Source: Streptomyces ortus (GTDB lineage: Bacteria > Actinomycetota > Actinomycetes > Streptomycetales > Streptomycetaceae). Taken from it: a stretch of DNA of 64,000 bases. The notes below the pieces were generated by a model that saw nothing but the letters and a program-made list of their open reading frames with translations, was not told the DNA's origin and did not search any database. The DNA is taken from assembly GCF_026341275.1 (NCBI RefSeq), contig NZ_JAIFZO010000002.1, positions 7,780,118-7,844,117 of the forward strand, given 5' to 3'. This document shows positions 48,826 through 58,317 of this stretch, piece by piece; position 1 is the first letter of the stretch; every line of letters begins with the position of its first letter. A program made the position numbers and the translations under genes.

Positions 48826-50460
48826 ATGCCGGACGCGGTAGTCATCGGAGCCGGCCCGAACGGGCTCGTCGCCGCCAACCTGCTGGCCGACGAGGGCTGG
48901 AGCGTCGAAGTCCTGGAGGAACAGGACGAGCCAGGCGGCGGGGTCCGGCACGACCACGGGGTCGACCCGGACTTCGCGAACGACCTCTTCAGCTCGTTCT
49001 ACCCCCTCGCCGCCGCCTCGCCGGTCCTCGCCGGACTCCACCTGGAGCGGTACGGGCTGCGCTGGAGCCATGCCCCCCGCGTCCTGGCCCACCCGCTGTC
49101 CGACGGCCGGTGCGCCGTGCTCGGACGCGACCTCGACGACACCGCCGCGTCCCTGGACGTCTTCGCCGACGGTGACGGCGACGCCTGGCGGGAGCTGCAC
49201 CGCGTCTGGGACCGGCTCCGCCCCGACCTGCTGGAAGCGCTGTTCACGCCCTTCCCGCCGGTCCGCGCGGGCGCCCGCCTGGCCCTGCGCCTGCGGACCG
49301 CCGGCGGGCTGCGGCTGGCCCGGTCGATGGTGCTGCCGGTACGGCGTCTCGGCGAGGAGGAGTTCCGCGGTGAGGGCGGCAGGCTGCTGCTGGCGGGCAA
49401 CGCCCTCCACGCCGACCTGGCCCCCGAGGCCGCGGGAAGCGGCGGCTTCGGCTGGCTGATGTCGATGCTGGGCCAGACCTACGGATTTCCCGTCCCCGTC
49501 GGTGGTTCGGGCGCCCTCATCCGGGCGCTGACCCGGCGGCTGGAGGAGCGCGGCGGGGTCCTGCGGTGCGGCGAGCGCGTGAACCGCGTCGTCGTCCGGG
49601 AGGGCCGGGCGGTGGCGGTGCGCACGGCCGGTGGCGAGACGGTGTCCGCCGCCCGGGCCGTCCTCGCGGACGTGTCCGCTCCCGCGCTGTACGGCGAGCT
49701 GGTCGACAGCGCCGACCTCCCTCCGCAGGTACTGGCCGATCTGCGCCGCTTCCAGTGGGACTTCGCCACCTTCAAGGTCGACTGGGCCCTCGACGGCCGG
49801 GTGCCGTGGCAGGCACCCGAGGCCGCGGGGGCGGGAACCGTGCACCTGGCGGACGGCGTCGACGAGCTGACCCGCTTCGCGGCACAGGTCGCCATGGGAC
49901 AGGTACCGGACCGGCCGTTCGCGCTGTTCGGACAGATGACGACCGCCGACCCCACCCGCTCGCCCGAGGGCACCGAGTCGGCCTGGGCGTACACCCATGT
50001 CCCGCACCGCATCAAGGGCGACGCGGGCGACGACGGACTGACCGGGAGCTGGGACGCCAAGGAGCAGGAGCTGATGGCCGACCGGGTGGAGCGGCAGGTC
50101 GAGCGCTTCGCGCCGGGCTTCCGTTCGCTGATCCGGGCCCGGCGCGTGCTGGCACCGCCCACCCTCCAGGCACTCAACGCCAATCTCCACGGCGGTGCCA
50201 TCAACGGCGGCACCACGGCCCTGCACCAGCAGCTCGTGTTCCGGCCCGTCCCGGGCACCGGACGCCCGGAGACACCGGTCAAGGGCCTCTACCTGGCGTC
50301 GGCCTCCGCACACCCGGGAGGCGGGGTGCACGGCGCCCCCGGCTCCAACGCCGCCCGGGCCGCCCTGCGCAGGAACCTCCCGAACGGCCTGACCCGTGCC
50401 CAGCGGCTGCTGGCCCGCCGCGACCGCAAGGGGGACCGCAGGCCCGAACTCGGCAGCTGA
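48826..50460 (+). CDS. FAD-dependent oxidoreductase of the phytoene-desaturase superfamily
   Basis: Flavoprotein of 544 residues. The dinucleotide motif DAVVIGAGPNGLVAANLLA is at the N-terminus with the following acidic EVLEEQDEPGGGVR, and the C-terminal GLYLASASAHPGGGVHGAPG closes the FAD site as in CrtI/retinol-saturase-like enzymes. No carotenoid synthase gene is nearby, so it is not part of a carotenoid cluster. GGGAGG precedes the ATG at 48826. As the third gene of the SDR, SRPBCC, FAD unit it may desaturate a lipid or terpenoid; this is inference from superfamily and context. Confidence 0.9.
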   Translation: MPDAVVIGAGPNGLVAANLLADEGWSVEVLEEQDEPGGGVRHDHGVDPDFANDLFSSFYPLAAASPVLAGLHLERYGLRWSHAPRVLAHPLSDGRCAVLGRDLDDTAASLDVFADGDGDAWRELHRVWDRLRPDLLEALFTPFPPVRAGARLALRLRTAGGLRLARSMVLPVRRLGEEEFRGEGGRLLLAGNALHADLAPEAAGSGGFGWLMSMLGQTYGFPVPVGGSGALIRALTRRLEERGGVLRCGERVNRVVVREGRAVAVRTAGGETVSAARAVLADVSAPALYGELVDSADLPPQVLADLRRFQWDFATFKVDWALDGRVPWQAPEAAGAGTVHLADGVDELTRFAAQVAMGQVPDRPFALFGQMTTADPTRSPEGTESAWAYTHVPHRIKGDAGDDGLTGSWDAKEQELMADRVERQVERFAPGFRSLIRARRVLAPPTLQALNANLHGGAINGGTTALHQQLVFRPVPGTGRPETPVKGLYLASASAHPGGGVHGAPGSNAARAALRRNLPNGLTRAQRLLARRDRKGDRRPELGS

Positions 50461-50469
50461 ACACGGTGG

Positions 50470-51642
50470 TTACAGCGGCTTCGGGTCCCGCCGGAGCCAG
50501 GTGGTCAGGGCCCACCGCCAGTGCAGGGTGCTCAGCGGTTCGGCGAGAGGTCCGGACGCCAGGTCGGTCAGCGGGTGCCCGGTGATCTGCTGGAGGCGGC
50601 CGAGCCGGTAGCGGACGGTGTTGGGGTGGGTGAACAGGGCCGTCGCGCTCTGGTCGAGACGGCGGCCGTTGTCGAGGAACGTCAGCGCGGTGACGGCGAG
50701 TTGGCGGTGGAAGGCGTCCGACTCGTCGAGGGCGCCGAGCAGCCGGGCGCTCAGGTGCGTGCCCAGCAGCGGCTGGTCGTCGAGGGCGATCTCGGCGGCG
50801 AAGTCGGTCAGTTCGTACAGGCCCTGACGCCCCTGCCGCGCACCGATGTCCACGGCCCGGACGCAGAGCCGGTACAGCGGGCGGATCTCCTCCAGCGGAG
50901 CGGCGGGTGAGACCACGACCAGGGCCGACGACCCCGCCTCCCCGATCCCGGGCATCCGTCGGCACAGGCCGGCCGGCCGCCCCTCGATCAGGCCCGACAC
51001 CGCGCCGAGTCCGGTGAGTCGGTCCGTGAGGAGGCGCGCCGCCGCGGGGTCGCCCGCGTCCGCGACGACACAGTGGTGGGGGCCGCCGCCCGGCCGCATC
51101 CCGGCCCCGGCCATCTCCAGCGGCGACGGTACGACTCCGCCGACCAGCAGCCTGCGGAGGACGTGTGTGCGGACCTCGGTGCTCTCGTGCGGGGTGGTCC
51201 GCTCGGCGGCCCGGTAGCCGTTGATCACATGGCGCTCGATCGCGTCGCCGTACTCGTTGAGCCGCAGGACGACGCCGAGCAGCGTGCTGTCCGGCACGCC
51301 CGCCGCCCGGCAGCGCTCGACGGTGATCTCCAGCGCGCGGCCCAGCCCGGCCTGGACCCCTCGCAGCACCGCGGTCATCGCGACGCCCTGGCCCGCCCGG
51401 TCCGCCCCCAGTAACAGGGCGGCCGTGAAGTCCTGTTGCTCGACCCCGTCGAAGGTGGCGAACCACTCACCGGCGGCGCGGATCATGGCGGTGACATGGG
51501 AGCGGCTCTCCGCCTCGGTGAGCCGGGCGACTTCGGGGGAGTGGGCCCGGGCCGCGCGGACGAGTTCGCCGCACACGTCGTCGTCGACGGCCATCGTCCG
51601 CAGGATCTCGATGACCGGTTCACGCTCGTGGACGACAGTCAT
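50470..51642 (-). CDS. PucR-family (HTH_30) transcriptional regulator
   Basis: Regulator of 390 residues. The C-terminal PucR helix-turn-helix is unmistakable: AVTALTFLDNGRRLDQSATA, then LFTHPNTVRYRLGRLQQITG. The middle GGDEF-like region (about 150-290) and N-terminal helical part match the usual PucR/CdaR layout. These regulators control purine, amino-acid or polyketide catabolic genes and respond to unknown ligands. It is divergent from the Tat flavoprotein at 51865 and convergent with the FAD oxidoreductase (10 bases between stops), so the flavoprotein gene is the likelier target. Confidence 0.9.
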   Translation of the reverse strand: MTVVHEREPVIEILRTMAVDDDVCGELVRAARAHSPEVARLTEAESRSHVTAMIRAAGEWFATFDGVEQQDFTAALLLGADRAGQGVAMTAVLRGVQAGLGRALEITVERCRAAGVPDSTLLGVVLRLNEYGDAIERHVINGYRAAERTTPHESTEVRTHVLRRLLVGGVVPSPLEMAGAGMRPGGGPHHCVVADAGDPAAARLLTDRLTGLGAVSGLIEGRPAGLCRRMPGIGEAGSSALVVVSPAAPLEEIRPLYRLCVRAVDIGARQGRQGLYELTDFAAEIALDDQPLLGTHLSARLLGALDESDAFHRQLAVTALTFLDNGRRLDQSATALFTHPNTVRYRLGRLQQITGHPLTDLASGPLAEPLSTLHWRWALTTWLRRDPKPL

Positions 51643-51864
51643 GCGTGGATTCTCCCTCCGCGATCCGCCAGCGATCCACCCGTGAGTCGGCCGCGCTGTC
51701 GCCGGGCCACAACGAAGCCGTCCGCACGTTGGTGTCCGGCCACTACCACATCGCTGTGACGAACTGGTTCCCTGTGGGCTACCGACGGTAACAGTGCAGC
51801 CGCCCCAGGAACATCCCCCGTATCCCCGTCTCGCATCTCCTCCGTCTCCTCCGGAAGGCAGTCC
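51643..51864. promoter_or_regulatory. Divergent promoter region, PucR regulator and flavoprotein
   Basis: The gap of 222 bases contains the start signals for both divergent genes. GGAAGG at about 51852 is the ribosome-binding site of the flavoprotein. No convincing palindrome was found. PucR operators are not well enough known to place one here. Confidence 0.45.
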
Positions 51865-53718
51865 ATGGAGAACTCACCGGCCCTGGCCGCGATCACCCGG
51901 CGTCGCGCGTTGACGGCGGCGGGCGGCGCGCTCGCCGCCACCGCCCTGGCGCAGGCGACCGCCCCCGCCTTCGCGGCCTCGTCCGCCGCCTCGGACGCGG
52001 ACGCGATCGTCGTCGGAGGCGGGCTGGCCGGCCTGGTCGCCACCGCGGAACTGGCCGCGGCGGGTCGCAGGGTGCTGCTTCTCGACCAGGAACCGGCGAC
52101 GAACCTCGGCGGCCAGGCGTTCTGGTCCTTCGGCGGCCTGTTCCTCGTCGACTCCGACGAACAGCGGCTGATGGGCATCAAGGACTCCCAGGAACTGGCC
52201 TGGCAGGACTGGCTGGGCACCGCCGGCTTCGACCGCGGCCTCACCGACACGACGGGCCAGGACCACTGGGCCTACAAGTGGGCCGAGGCGTACGTGGACT
52301 TCGCGTCCGGCGAGAAGAGGTCCTGGCTCGCGGGCCTGGGCGTGCAGTGGTTCCCCATCGTCGGCTGGGCGGAGCGCGGCGGCGGTCTCGCGGACGGCCA
52401 CGGCAACTCGGTGCCCCGCTTCCACGTCACCTGGGGCACGGGTCCCGCGGTCGTCGAACCCTTCGAGAAGAAGGTGCGGGCGGCGGTCGCGGACGGCAAG
52501 GTGACTTTCAAGTTCCGGCACCGCGTCGACGGGCTCGTGACGACGAACGGCGCGGTGACCGGCGTCCGCGGTGCCGTCCTGGAGCCGAGCAACGCCGCCC
52601 GTGGCAAGCCCAGTTCGCGCACGGTCGTCGGGGACTTCGAGCTGCGCGCCCCGGTCGTGATCGTCACCTCCGGCGGCATCGGCGCCAACCACGACCTCGT
52701 ACGGCAGAACTGGCCGGCCCGGCTCGGCACCCCGCCCAAGACCATGATCACCGGAGTCCCGGCCCATGTGGACGGCCGGATGCTCGCGATCACCGAGAAG
52801 GCGGGCGGCCGGATCGTCAACCCCGACCGGATGTGGCACTACACCGAGGGCCTCAGGAACTACGATCCCATCTGGCCGGGCCACGGCATCCGGATCCTGC
52901 CGGGCCCCTCGTCCATGTGGTTCGACGCCACCGGCAAGCGGTTCGGCGCACCCGACCTGCCCGGCTACGACACCCTCCACACATTGAAGTCGATCACCGC
53001 CTCCGGGTACGACTACTCGTGGTTCGTCACCACCCAGAAGATCATCGCCAAGGAGTTCGCGCTCTCCGGCTCCGAGCAGAACCCCGACCTGACCGAGAAG
53101 AACATCTGGAAGCTGCTCTCGCGCATCTGGCAGACGCCCGAGCCGATCGAGAAATTCAAGAAGAACGGCGTGGACTTCGTCGTCGCCACGAGCCTGTCCG
53201 AACTCGTCCGCGGCATGAACAAACTGACCGGCGACGGCCTGATCGACCTGGCCGCCCTGCAACGCCAGATCGAGGCGCGCGACCGGGAGATCGACAACCC
53301 GTACACCAAGGACCTCCAGGTCATGGGGATCCGCAACGCCCTCGCCTACCCCGGCGACAGCATCAGCCGTACGGCGGCGGCGCATAAGATCCTGGACTCG
53401 AGTGCCGGGCCGTTGATCGCCGTTCGCCTCAACATCCTCACCCGCAAGACCCTCGGCGGCCTCCAGACCGACCTCTCCGGCCGGGTCCTGAACGCGAACG
53501 GCACGCCGGTGCCCGGTCTGTACGCGGCCGGGGAGGTCTCCGGGTTCGGCGGGGGCGGCGTCCACGGGTACCGGTCCCTGGAGGGGACGTTCCTGGGCGG
53601 GTGCCTGTTCTCGGGACGGGCGGCGGGCCGGCCGGACCCCCTTCCGGGAGCGCCCCGGAAGGGCGGTGGGCCGGGCCGTCGGACGGGTGCATCCCCCAGG
53701 GGTGCGGGAAACGGCGCG
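51865..53718 (+). CDS. Tat-exported FAD-binding dehydrogenase (3-ketosteroid-dehydrogenase-like) with lost natural stop
   Basis: Flavoprotein similar to KstD/fumarate-reductase-type dehydrogenases. The N-terminus (ITRRRALTAAGGALAATALA) is a Tat signal; the FAD motif DAIVVGGGLAGLVATAELAA follows (about 46-65), and the second flavin motif GLYAAGEVSGFGGGGVHGYR lies near residue 560. The usual C-terminus (GGCLFSGRAAGR) is followed not by a stop but by frame readthrough that continues to 54075, crossing a perfect hairpin at 53639-53663 and the opposite-strand GntR gene. The feature is therefore cut at the GntR gene end, and the true protein end is uncertain. Substrate unknown; steroid or aromatic ring oxidation is possible. 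Confidence 0.8.
53639..53663. terminator. Perfect 10-bp hairpin lying inside the open frame of the flavoprotein
   Basis: CCCTTCCGGG (53639-53648), loop AGCGC, and CCCGGAAGGG (53654-53663). It lies right after the conserved C-terminal motif of the flavoprotein, where the natural stop and terminator would be expected, and 56 bases before the convergent GntR stop. It would serve both genes as a terminator. Confidence 0.75.
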
Positions 53719-54429
53719 TCAGTCCGGCACGCCGTCGGTGTCCTGTTCCTCCACCGGCGGCATGAACGCCCGCAACCACCGCTCCGTCTGCGTGACATGT
53801 GCCTCCGCGGCCCCCGCCGCCGCTCCGGGGTCCCGGTCGGCGATCGCGGTCGCCAGCACCCGGTGGTCCGCGTCGCTCTTGCGCCGCAGCTCAGGACCCT
53901 CGGGAAGCGTGAAGATCTGGTACTTGCGGGAGCGCGCGCGGAACACCGCGAGCAGCGACGCCAGCGTGGGGTTCTCGGCGGCCCGCGCGATCTCGGCGTG
54001 GAAGCGGTGGTCGAGGTCCGAGGCCTCGGAGGGGTCCTCGGTGGCCTCCATGGCCTCGATGAGCGAGAAGAGTGACTTCACCGTCTCGGGGGTCCGCCGT
54101 GCGGCGGCTTTGGACGCGACATGCGCCTCCAGCACCCGCCGGATCTCGTACACCTCCAACAGGCCTGTCAGCGGCAGGAGTTCGAGGGTCAGGGAGAGGC
54201 TGCCGATGATGTCCTCCGGCCTGAGCTGGGACACATAGGTCCCCGAGCCGTGCCGCGGCTCGACCACACCGAGCGCCGACAGCATCCGTACGGCCTCGCG
54301 CAGGGGCCCCCTGGACACCCCCAGCTCCTCGCCCAGCTCGGCCTCGGGCGGAATGCGCTCACCCGGCCCGAGCCGCCCTGTCGCGATCATGTGGCGCAGG
54401 CCGTGGAACGCCCTGTCGACTGCGGACAT
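53719..54429 (-). CDS. FadR-type GntR regulator (FCD domain)
   Basis: Transcriptional regulator of 236 residues. The N-terminal winged helix (about 5-70) contains AFHGLRHMIATGRLGPGERI, EELGVSRGPLREAVRMLSAL and EPRHGSGTYVS, the FadR-subfamily DNA-binding pattern. The FCD domain follows, with acidic and His residues for metal or ligand binding: DLDHRFHAEIARAAENPTL, and DADHRVLATAIADRDPGAAAGAAEAHV further on. The ATG at 54429 (MSAVDRAF) is preferred over a start 11 codons earlier. Palindromic sites in the divergent gap point to control of the aminotransferase/ABC operon and itself. Confidence 0.93.
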   Translation of the reverse strand: MSAVDRAFHGLRHMIATGRLGPGERIPPEAELGEELGVSRGPLREAVRMLSALGVVEPRHGSGTYVSQLRPEDIIGSLSLTLELLPLTGLLEVYEIRRVLEAHVASKAAARRTPETVKSLFSLIEAMEATEDPSEASDLDHRFHAEIARAAENPTLASLLAVFRARSRKYQIFTLPEGPELRRKSDADHRVLATAIADRDPGAAAGAAEAHVTQTERWLRAFMPPVEEQDTDGVPD

Positions 54430-54492
54430 CCGATTCCTCCCGTGGCGGGCCGGCGGCAGCACCGTAACCCTCGGGCACTCTAGCGACTCCCG

Positions 54493-54537
54493 GTCATCAG
54501 ATGTCTTTGCTGTATCGGTCCAAAGTCATCTGATGAC
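54493..54537. promoter_or_regulatory. Two GntR-type operators in the GntR/aminotransferase divergent gap
   Basis: GTCATCAGATG (54493-54503) and its exact reverse complement CATCTGATGAC (54527-54537) enclose 23 bases. Each arm contains the 9-bp palindrome CATC(A/T)GATG, so this is a pair of similar sites. ATCAGATGT-type sequences are common operators for FCD-domain GntR proteins. The region is the AT-rich promoter of both genes. A third related element, TCAGATGTCT, lies at 54613-54622. Confidence 0.7.
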
Positions 54538-54612
54538 TAACGCTGCTTACCTCTTGCGTGGCGCAAAAATGCCGTGCAGGATGCCGAGTCATCATACGTG
54601 TCCCGCCCGATG

Positions 54613-54622
54613 TCAGATGTCT
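54613..54622. promoter_or_regulatory. Third copy of the TCAGATGTCT element
   Basis: TCAGATGTCT recurs here and inside the first operator (54497-54506). It stands about 44 bases before the aminotransferase start, a normal place for repression. Only ten bases are shared, so it is weaker evidence than the paired sites. Confidence 0.45.
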
Positions 54623-54665
54623 GCGGACTGCAGACCTGCTGTCGGCGGGCACTCGGGTTCGGTAG

Positions 54666-55919
54666 ATGTGGAGTGATGTGAGCGAGACCGAGGTCACCAC
54701 CGCCCCGCGTCCCTTGCTGCTGGCGGACGGCCGTCCCGCGGCCCGGGCGTGGTCGCTGGACCCCGTCATGAAGCACCTCAACCATGGCTCGTTCGGGGCG
54801 GTGCCGCTGGTCGCCCAGGAACGGCAGAACGAGTTCCGCGCCGAGATGGACAGTTCGCCGGTGGTGTGGTTCCCGGCCCTGCCGCAGCGGATCGCCGCCG
54901 CCCGGATCGACCTCGCGGCCTTTCTGCGGGTCGCCCCCGACGACGTGGCCCTGGTGCCGAACGCGAGCGCCGGCATCAGCGTCGTGTTCGCCTCGCTCCA
55001 GCGGCGCAGGGGTGGCAGCATCGTCGTCACCGACCACGGCTACGGCGCGGTGACCATGGGCGCCGAGCGCCTCGCCAGGCGCTGGGGCGGCGAGGTGCGT
55101 ACCGCCGGGGTGCCGCTGGAGGCGAGCGAGGAGCAGGCGTACGAGGCCGTGATGGCCGCGGTCGACGACGACACGGATCTGATCGTCCTCGACCAGATCA
55201 CGTCCGCCACCGCACGCCGGCTGCCGGTGGAGCTGGTCGGCGCGGAGGCCCGTCGGCGCGGTATCCCGCTCCTGGTGGACGCCGCGCACGCCCCCGGTCT
55301 GATCGAGGCCCCGCTGGCGGGCCTGACCTGCGACTTCTGGGTCGGCAACCTGCACAAGTGGGGCTGCACACCGCGCGGCACCGCCACGCTGGTCGCCCGC
55401 GGCGAGCTGCGCGAGGAGCTCTACCCCCTGATCGACTCGTGGGGCGCCGCCGATCCGTACCCCGACCGTTTCGACCAGCAGGGCACGATCGACGCCACCG
55501 GCTATCTCGCGGCCCCGGCGGCCCTGGACTTCGTCGAGACCACCTGGGGCTGGGACACCGCCCGCCGGTACATGGACGACCTGGCCGGTTACGGCGAGCG
55601 CGTCATCGGCGCGGCCTTCGCCGAACTGACCGGCGTCACCGGCACGGTCGACGTGGGCATGCCGGTCCCGGGCATGCGGCTGGTACGGCTGCCGGACGGG
55701 CTGGCGGGCAGCCGGATCGAGGCGGACGCGCTGCGTGACCGGGCCGCCCGCGAACTCGGCGTCGAGGCGGCCTTCACCAGCTTCGACGGCATCGGCTACA
55801 TGCGGCTGTCCGCCCACGTCTACAACACCGCCGCCGACTACGAGTACTTCGCCGAGGACTGCGTCCCCCTCCTCGGCCGCTGGGCCCGCGCGGCCCGCGA
55901 ACACCAGGGCGGGGCATGA
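54666..55919 (+). CDS. Class V aminotransferase (isopenicillin-N-epimerase-like), PLP-dependent
   Basis: PLP enzyme of 417 residues. The catalytic Lys is in CDFWVGNLHKWGCTPRGTA and the conserved Asp/His in LLVDAAHAPGLIEAPLAGL, as in class V aminotransferases and CefD-type racemases. HLNHGSFGAVPLVAQERQNE near the N-terminus is typical of the CefD-like group. It heads a four-gene unit with a sugar-type ABC importer and is divergent from a GntR regulator, so it probably handles an imported amino compound (amino sugar, D-amino acid or amine). A GTG at 54678 behind GGAG is a possible alternative start. Beta-lactam genes are absent, so an isopenicillin role is unlikely. Confidence 0.87.
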   Translation: MWSDVSETEVTTAPRPLLLADGRPAARAWSLDPVMKHLNHGSFGAVPLVAQERQNEFRAEMDSSPVVWFPALPQRIAAARIDLAAFLRVAPDDVALVPNASAGISVVFASLQRRRGGSIVVTDHGYGAVTMGAERLARRWGGEVRTAGVPLEASEEQAYEAVMAAVDDDTDLIVLDQITSATARRLPVELVGAEARRRGIPLLVDAAHAPGLIEAPLAGLTCDFWVGNLHKWGCTPRGTATLVARGELREELYPLIDSWGAADPYPDRFDQQGTIDATGYLAAPAALDFVETTWGWDTARRYMDDLAGYGERVIGAAFAELTGVTGTVDVGMPVPGMRLVRLPDGLAGSRIEADALRDRAARELGVEAAFTSFDGIGYMRLSAHVYNTAADYEYFAEDCVPLLGRWARAAREHQGGA

Positions 55920-56005
55920 CCACGCCCGCAGCCCACGACCCGCACGCACCCCGGCGTCCGTAACGCCTGTCCCCCGGCACAGCAGCACAGAAAGAGGTCC
56001 CCGCG

Positions 56006-57310
56006 ATGAGAAGAAGGACGGCAGCTCTCGCCCTCGGCACCGCCGCCACGATGGTCCTGACCGGCTGTAGCAGCATGAGCGGCTCCCAGGCCGACGGCAC
56101 GGTCACCCTCAACATGGTGGAGAGCCTGACCAACCCCGCCCGCACGGACCTGATCAAGGGCCTGATAGCGGACTTCCAGAAGCAGAACCCCAAGATCAAG
56201 GTCAACCTGATCTCGCCGCCCACCGAGCAGGCCGACCAGAAGATCCAGCAGATGCTCCAGTCCGGCAGCGGGGTCGACACCCTCGAAGTGCGGGACACGA
56301 CCGTCGGACCCTGGTCGAACAACGGCTGGATCTACGACATGAAGAAGGACCTCACCGGCTGGAAGGGCTGGGAGGCGATGACGGAGAACGCCGTCAAGGC
56401 CTCCCAGGACGCCAAGGGCAAGACGTACTTCGTGCCGTACGGCTTCTACGGACTGAGCGTCTTCTACCGCACCGACCTGATCAAGGAGGCCGGCTTCAGC
56501 AAGCCGCCGGCCACCTGGGACGACCTGCTGGAACAGGCCTCCGCCATCCACGACCCGGGCAAGCGCAAGTACGGGTACGCCTTCCGCGGCGGAGCCAACG
56601 CCCAGGGCAACGCCACCGCCATCATCGAGGCGTACGTGGCCGACGAGATCGACGCCGCCGACGGCTTCAAGCTGAAGAGCGGCAAGACGATCTTCTCCGC
56701 GCCCGAGGCGCAGGACGCCATGGAGACCTACCTGAAGCTCTTCAAGGAGGCGTCCCCGAAGTCGTCCGTCTCCTGGGGCTACCCGGAGATGGTCGAGGGC
56801 TTCTCGAACGGCTCGACGGCCTTCCTGCTGCAGGACCCCGAGGTCATCGCCACCGTCTCGGAGTCCAAGTCCATCAAGAAGGACCAGTGGAGTACCGCCC
56901 CGCTGGTGGCGGGCCCCAGCGGCAAGACCGTACAGCCGCTGGCCACCGCCGGATGGGGTGTCGCCAAGGGCAGCAAGCACAAGAAGGAAGCCGTCAAGCT
57001 GGTCGAGTTCCTCTCCGAGGGCAAGGCGTCGACGGACTTCACCAAGACGAACAGCCTGGTGCCGATCCTCAAGTCGGCCGCCGAGGACCCGTTCTACAAG
57101 ACCGGTCCCTGGTCCAGCTACGTCACCATGACGGAGAATCCGGACACCTACCTCAACGTCAGCCAGCCGCGCGGGGTCGCCTGGTGGGCCGAGTGGCAGC
57201 AGAAGGCCGACGCCGACATCCAGAAGATGGTCCTCGGCAAGACGACGCCCAAGGAACTGCTGGCCGGCTGGGACACGTACTGGACCGAGAAGCGGCAGCA
57301 GGGGAACTAG
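56006..57310 (+). CDS. ABC transporter solute-binding lipoprotein (family 1)
   Basis: Extracellular binding protein of 434 residues. The signal ends in the lipobox MVLTGCSSMS (Cys about residue 21). The mature part follows the family-1 pattern: LTNPARTDLIKGLIADFQKQ, YFVPYGFYGLSVFYRTDLIK, MVEGFSNGSTAFLLQDPEVI, TAGWGVAKGSKHKKEAVKLV and NPDTYLNVSQPRGV. It captures a sugar, oligosaccharide or related solute for the two permeases that follow. AAGAGGT precedes the ATG. No ATPase is encoded nearby, as is usual for Streptomyces importers that share MsiK. Confidence 0.93.
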   Translation: MRRRTAALALGTAATMVLTGCSSMSGSQADGTVTLNMVESLTNPARTDLIKGLIADFQKQNPKIKVNLISPPTEQADQKIQQMLQSGSGVDTLEVRDTTVGPWSNNGWIYDMKKDLTGWKGWEAMTENAVKASQDAKGKTYFVPYGFYGLSVFYRTDLIKEAGFSKPPATWDDLLEQASAIHDPGKRKYGYAFRGGANAQGNATAIIEAYVADEIDAADGFKLKSGKTIFSAPEAQDAMETYLKLFKEASPKSSVSWGYPEMVEGFSNGSTAFLLQDPEVIATVSESKSIKKDQWSTAPLVAGPSGKTVQPLATAGWGVAKGSKHKKEAVKLVEFLSEGKASTDFTKTNSLVPILKSAAEDPFYKTGPWSSYVTMTENPDTYLNVSQPRGVAWWAEWQQKADADIQKMVLGKTTPKELLAGWDTYWTEKRQQGN

Positions 57311-57312
57311 CC

Positions 57313-58317
57313 ATGCCCACCGCGTCCGAAACGACGTCCACGACGCAGACGGCCAAGACAGCTTCGACGGGAGCCTCCGGCAACGGGGGCGCCCGGCCCG
57401 TCCGCAAGGTCTCACCAGGCCGCCGCAAGCCCGAGTTCACCGCTCGGCGCGGTTTCCTCATCACCCTCTTCATGGCCCCGGCCGCGATCTTCGTGGCGGT
57501 CTTCACGTACTACCCGATGATCGCCGGCAGCCAGATGGCCTTCCGCCACTGGAACCTGACGGACCTGACCGACACCTCCTGGGTGGGCCTGCAGAACTTC
57601 CGCGACGTCTTCGCCGACCCCGCCTGGGGCACCGTGCTGAGCAACACCGCCATCTGGGTGTTCGGCTCGATCGTGCCCCAGCTGGTCATCGGCTTCGCCC
57701 TCGCGCTGTGGCTGCGCCGCAGGTTCCGCTTCCGCGGCCTCTACCAGGCGCTCATCTTCTTCCCCTGGGCGATCTCCGGCTTCCTCATCGGCATCCTGTT
57801 CCGCTGGATGTTCAACAGCGAGTTCGGCGTCGTCAACGACCTGCTCCAGAAGGTCGGCCTGATCGACGAGCCGGTCGCCTGGCTCGCCGACCCGAAGACC
57901 GCGATGTTCGCCGTCGTGGTCGCCAACATCTGGTACGGGGTCACCTTCTTCACGATCATGATCCTCGCCGCGCTGCAGTCCATCCCCGAGGAGCTGTACG
58001 AGGCCTCGGCGCTGGACGGCGCCGGCAAGGCGCGCACGCTCTTCCAGATCACCATTCCGTACATCCGGGTCACCCTCGCGCTGACCGTGCTGCTGCGTGT
58101 CATCTGGATCTTCAACTTCCCCGACCTGATCTTCGGGATGACCGGCGGCGGACCGAACAACGAGACGCACATCGTGACCACGTGGATGATCAAGATCACG
58201 CAGCAGGGTGACTACGGCAGAGCCTCCGCGCTCGGCCTCATCGTCGTCGCCACGCTGCTGGTGTTCGCGGTCTTCTTCCTTCTGGCCACGCGCGAGAAGC
58301 GAGAGGTGAAGCCGTGA
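57313..58317 (+). CDS. ABC transporter permease, MalF type
   Basis: Membrane permease of 334 residues. A long Thr/Ser/Gly-rich cytoplasmic N-terminus (about 45 residues) precedes six helices (RGFLITLFMAPAAIFVAVFT is the first). The EAA loop for the ATPase is EELYEASALDGAGKARTLFQ. The FPDLIFGMTGGGPNNETHIVTTWM stretch is typical of MalF/UgpA-type subunits. The ATG lies two bases after the binding-protein stop, and its own stop overlaps the next start (GTGA). It forms the channel with the following permease. Confidence 0.93.
   Translation: MPTASETTSTTQTAKTASTGASGNGGARPVRKVSPGRRKPEFTARRGFLITLFMAPAAIFVAVFTYYPMIAGSQMAFRHWNLTDLTDTSWVGLQNFRDVFADPAWGTVLSNTAIWVFGSIVPQLVIGFALALWLRRRFRFRGLYQALIFFPWAISGFLIGILFRWMFNSEFGVVNDLLQKVGLIDEPVAWLADPKTAMFAVVVANIWYGVTFFTIMILAALQSIPEELYEASALDGAGKARTLFQITIPYIRVTLALTVLLRVIWIFNFPDLIFGMTGGGPNNETHIVTTWMIKITQQGDYGRASALGLIVVATLLVFAVFFLLATREKREVKP

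Noticed and set aside
48826..50460. Carotenoid cluster suggested by the phytoene-desaturase-like enzyme
   Set aside because: No phytoene synthase, GGPP synthase or cyclase lies nearby; superfamily membership alone is not enough.
54666..55919. Beta-lactam pathway suggested by the isopenicillin-epimerase-like enzyme
   Set aside because: No ACV synthetase, IPNS or expandase genes; neighbours are an ABC importer and a GntR regulator.
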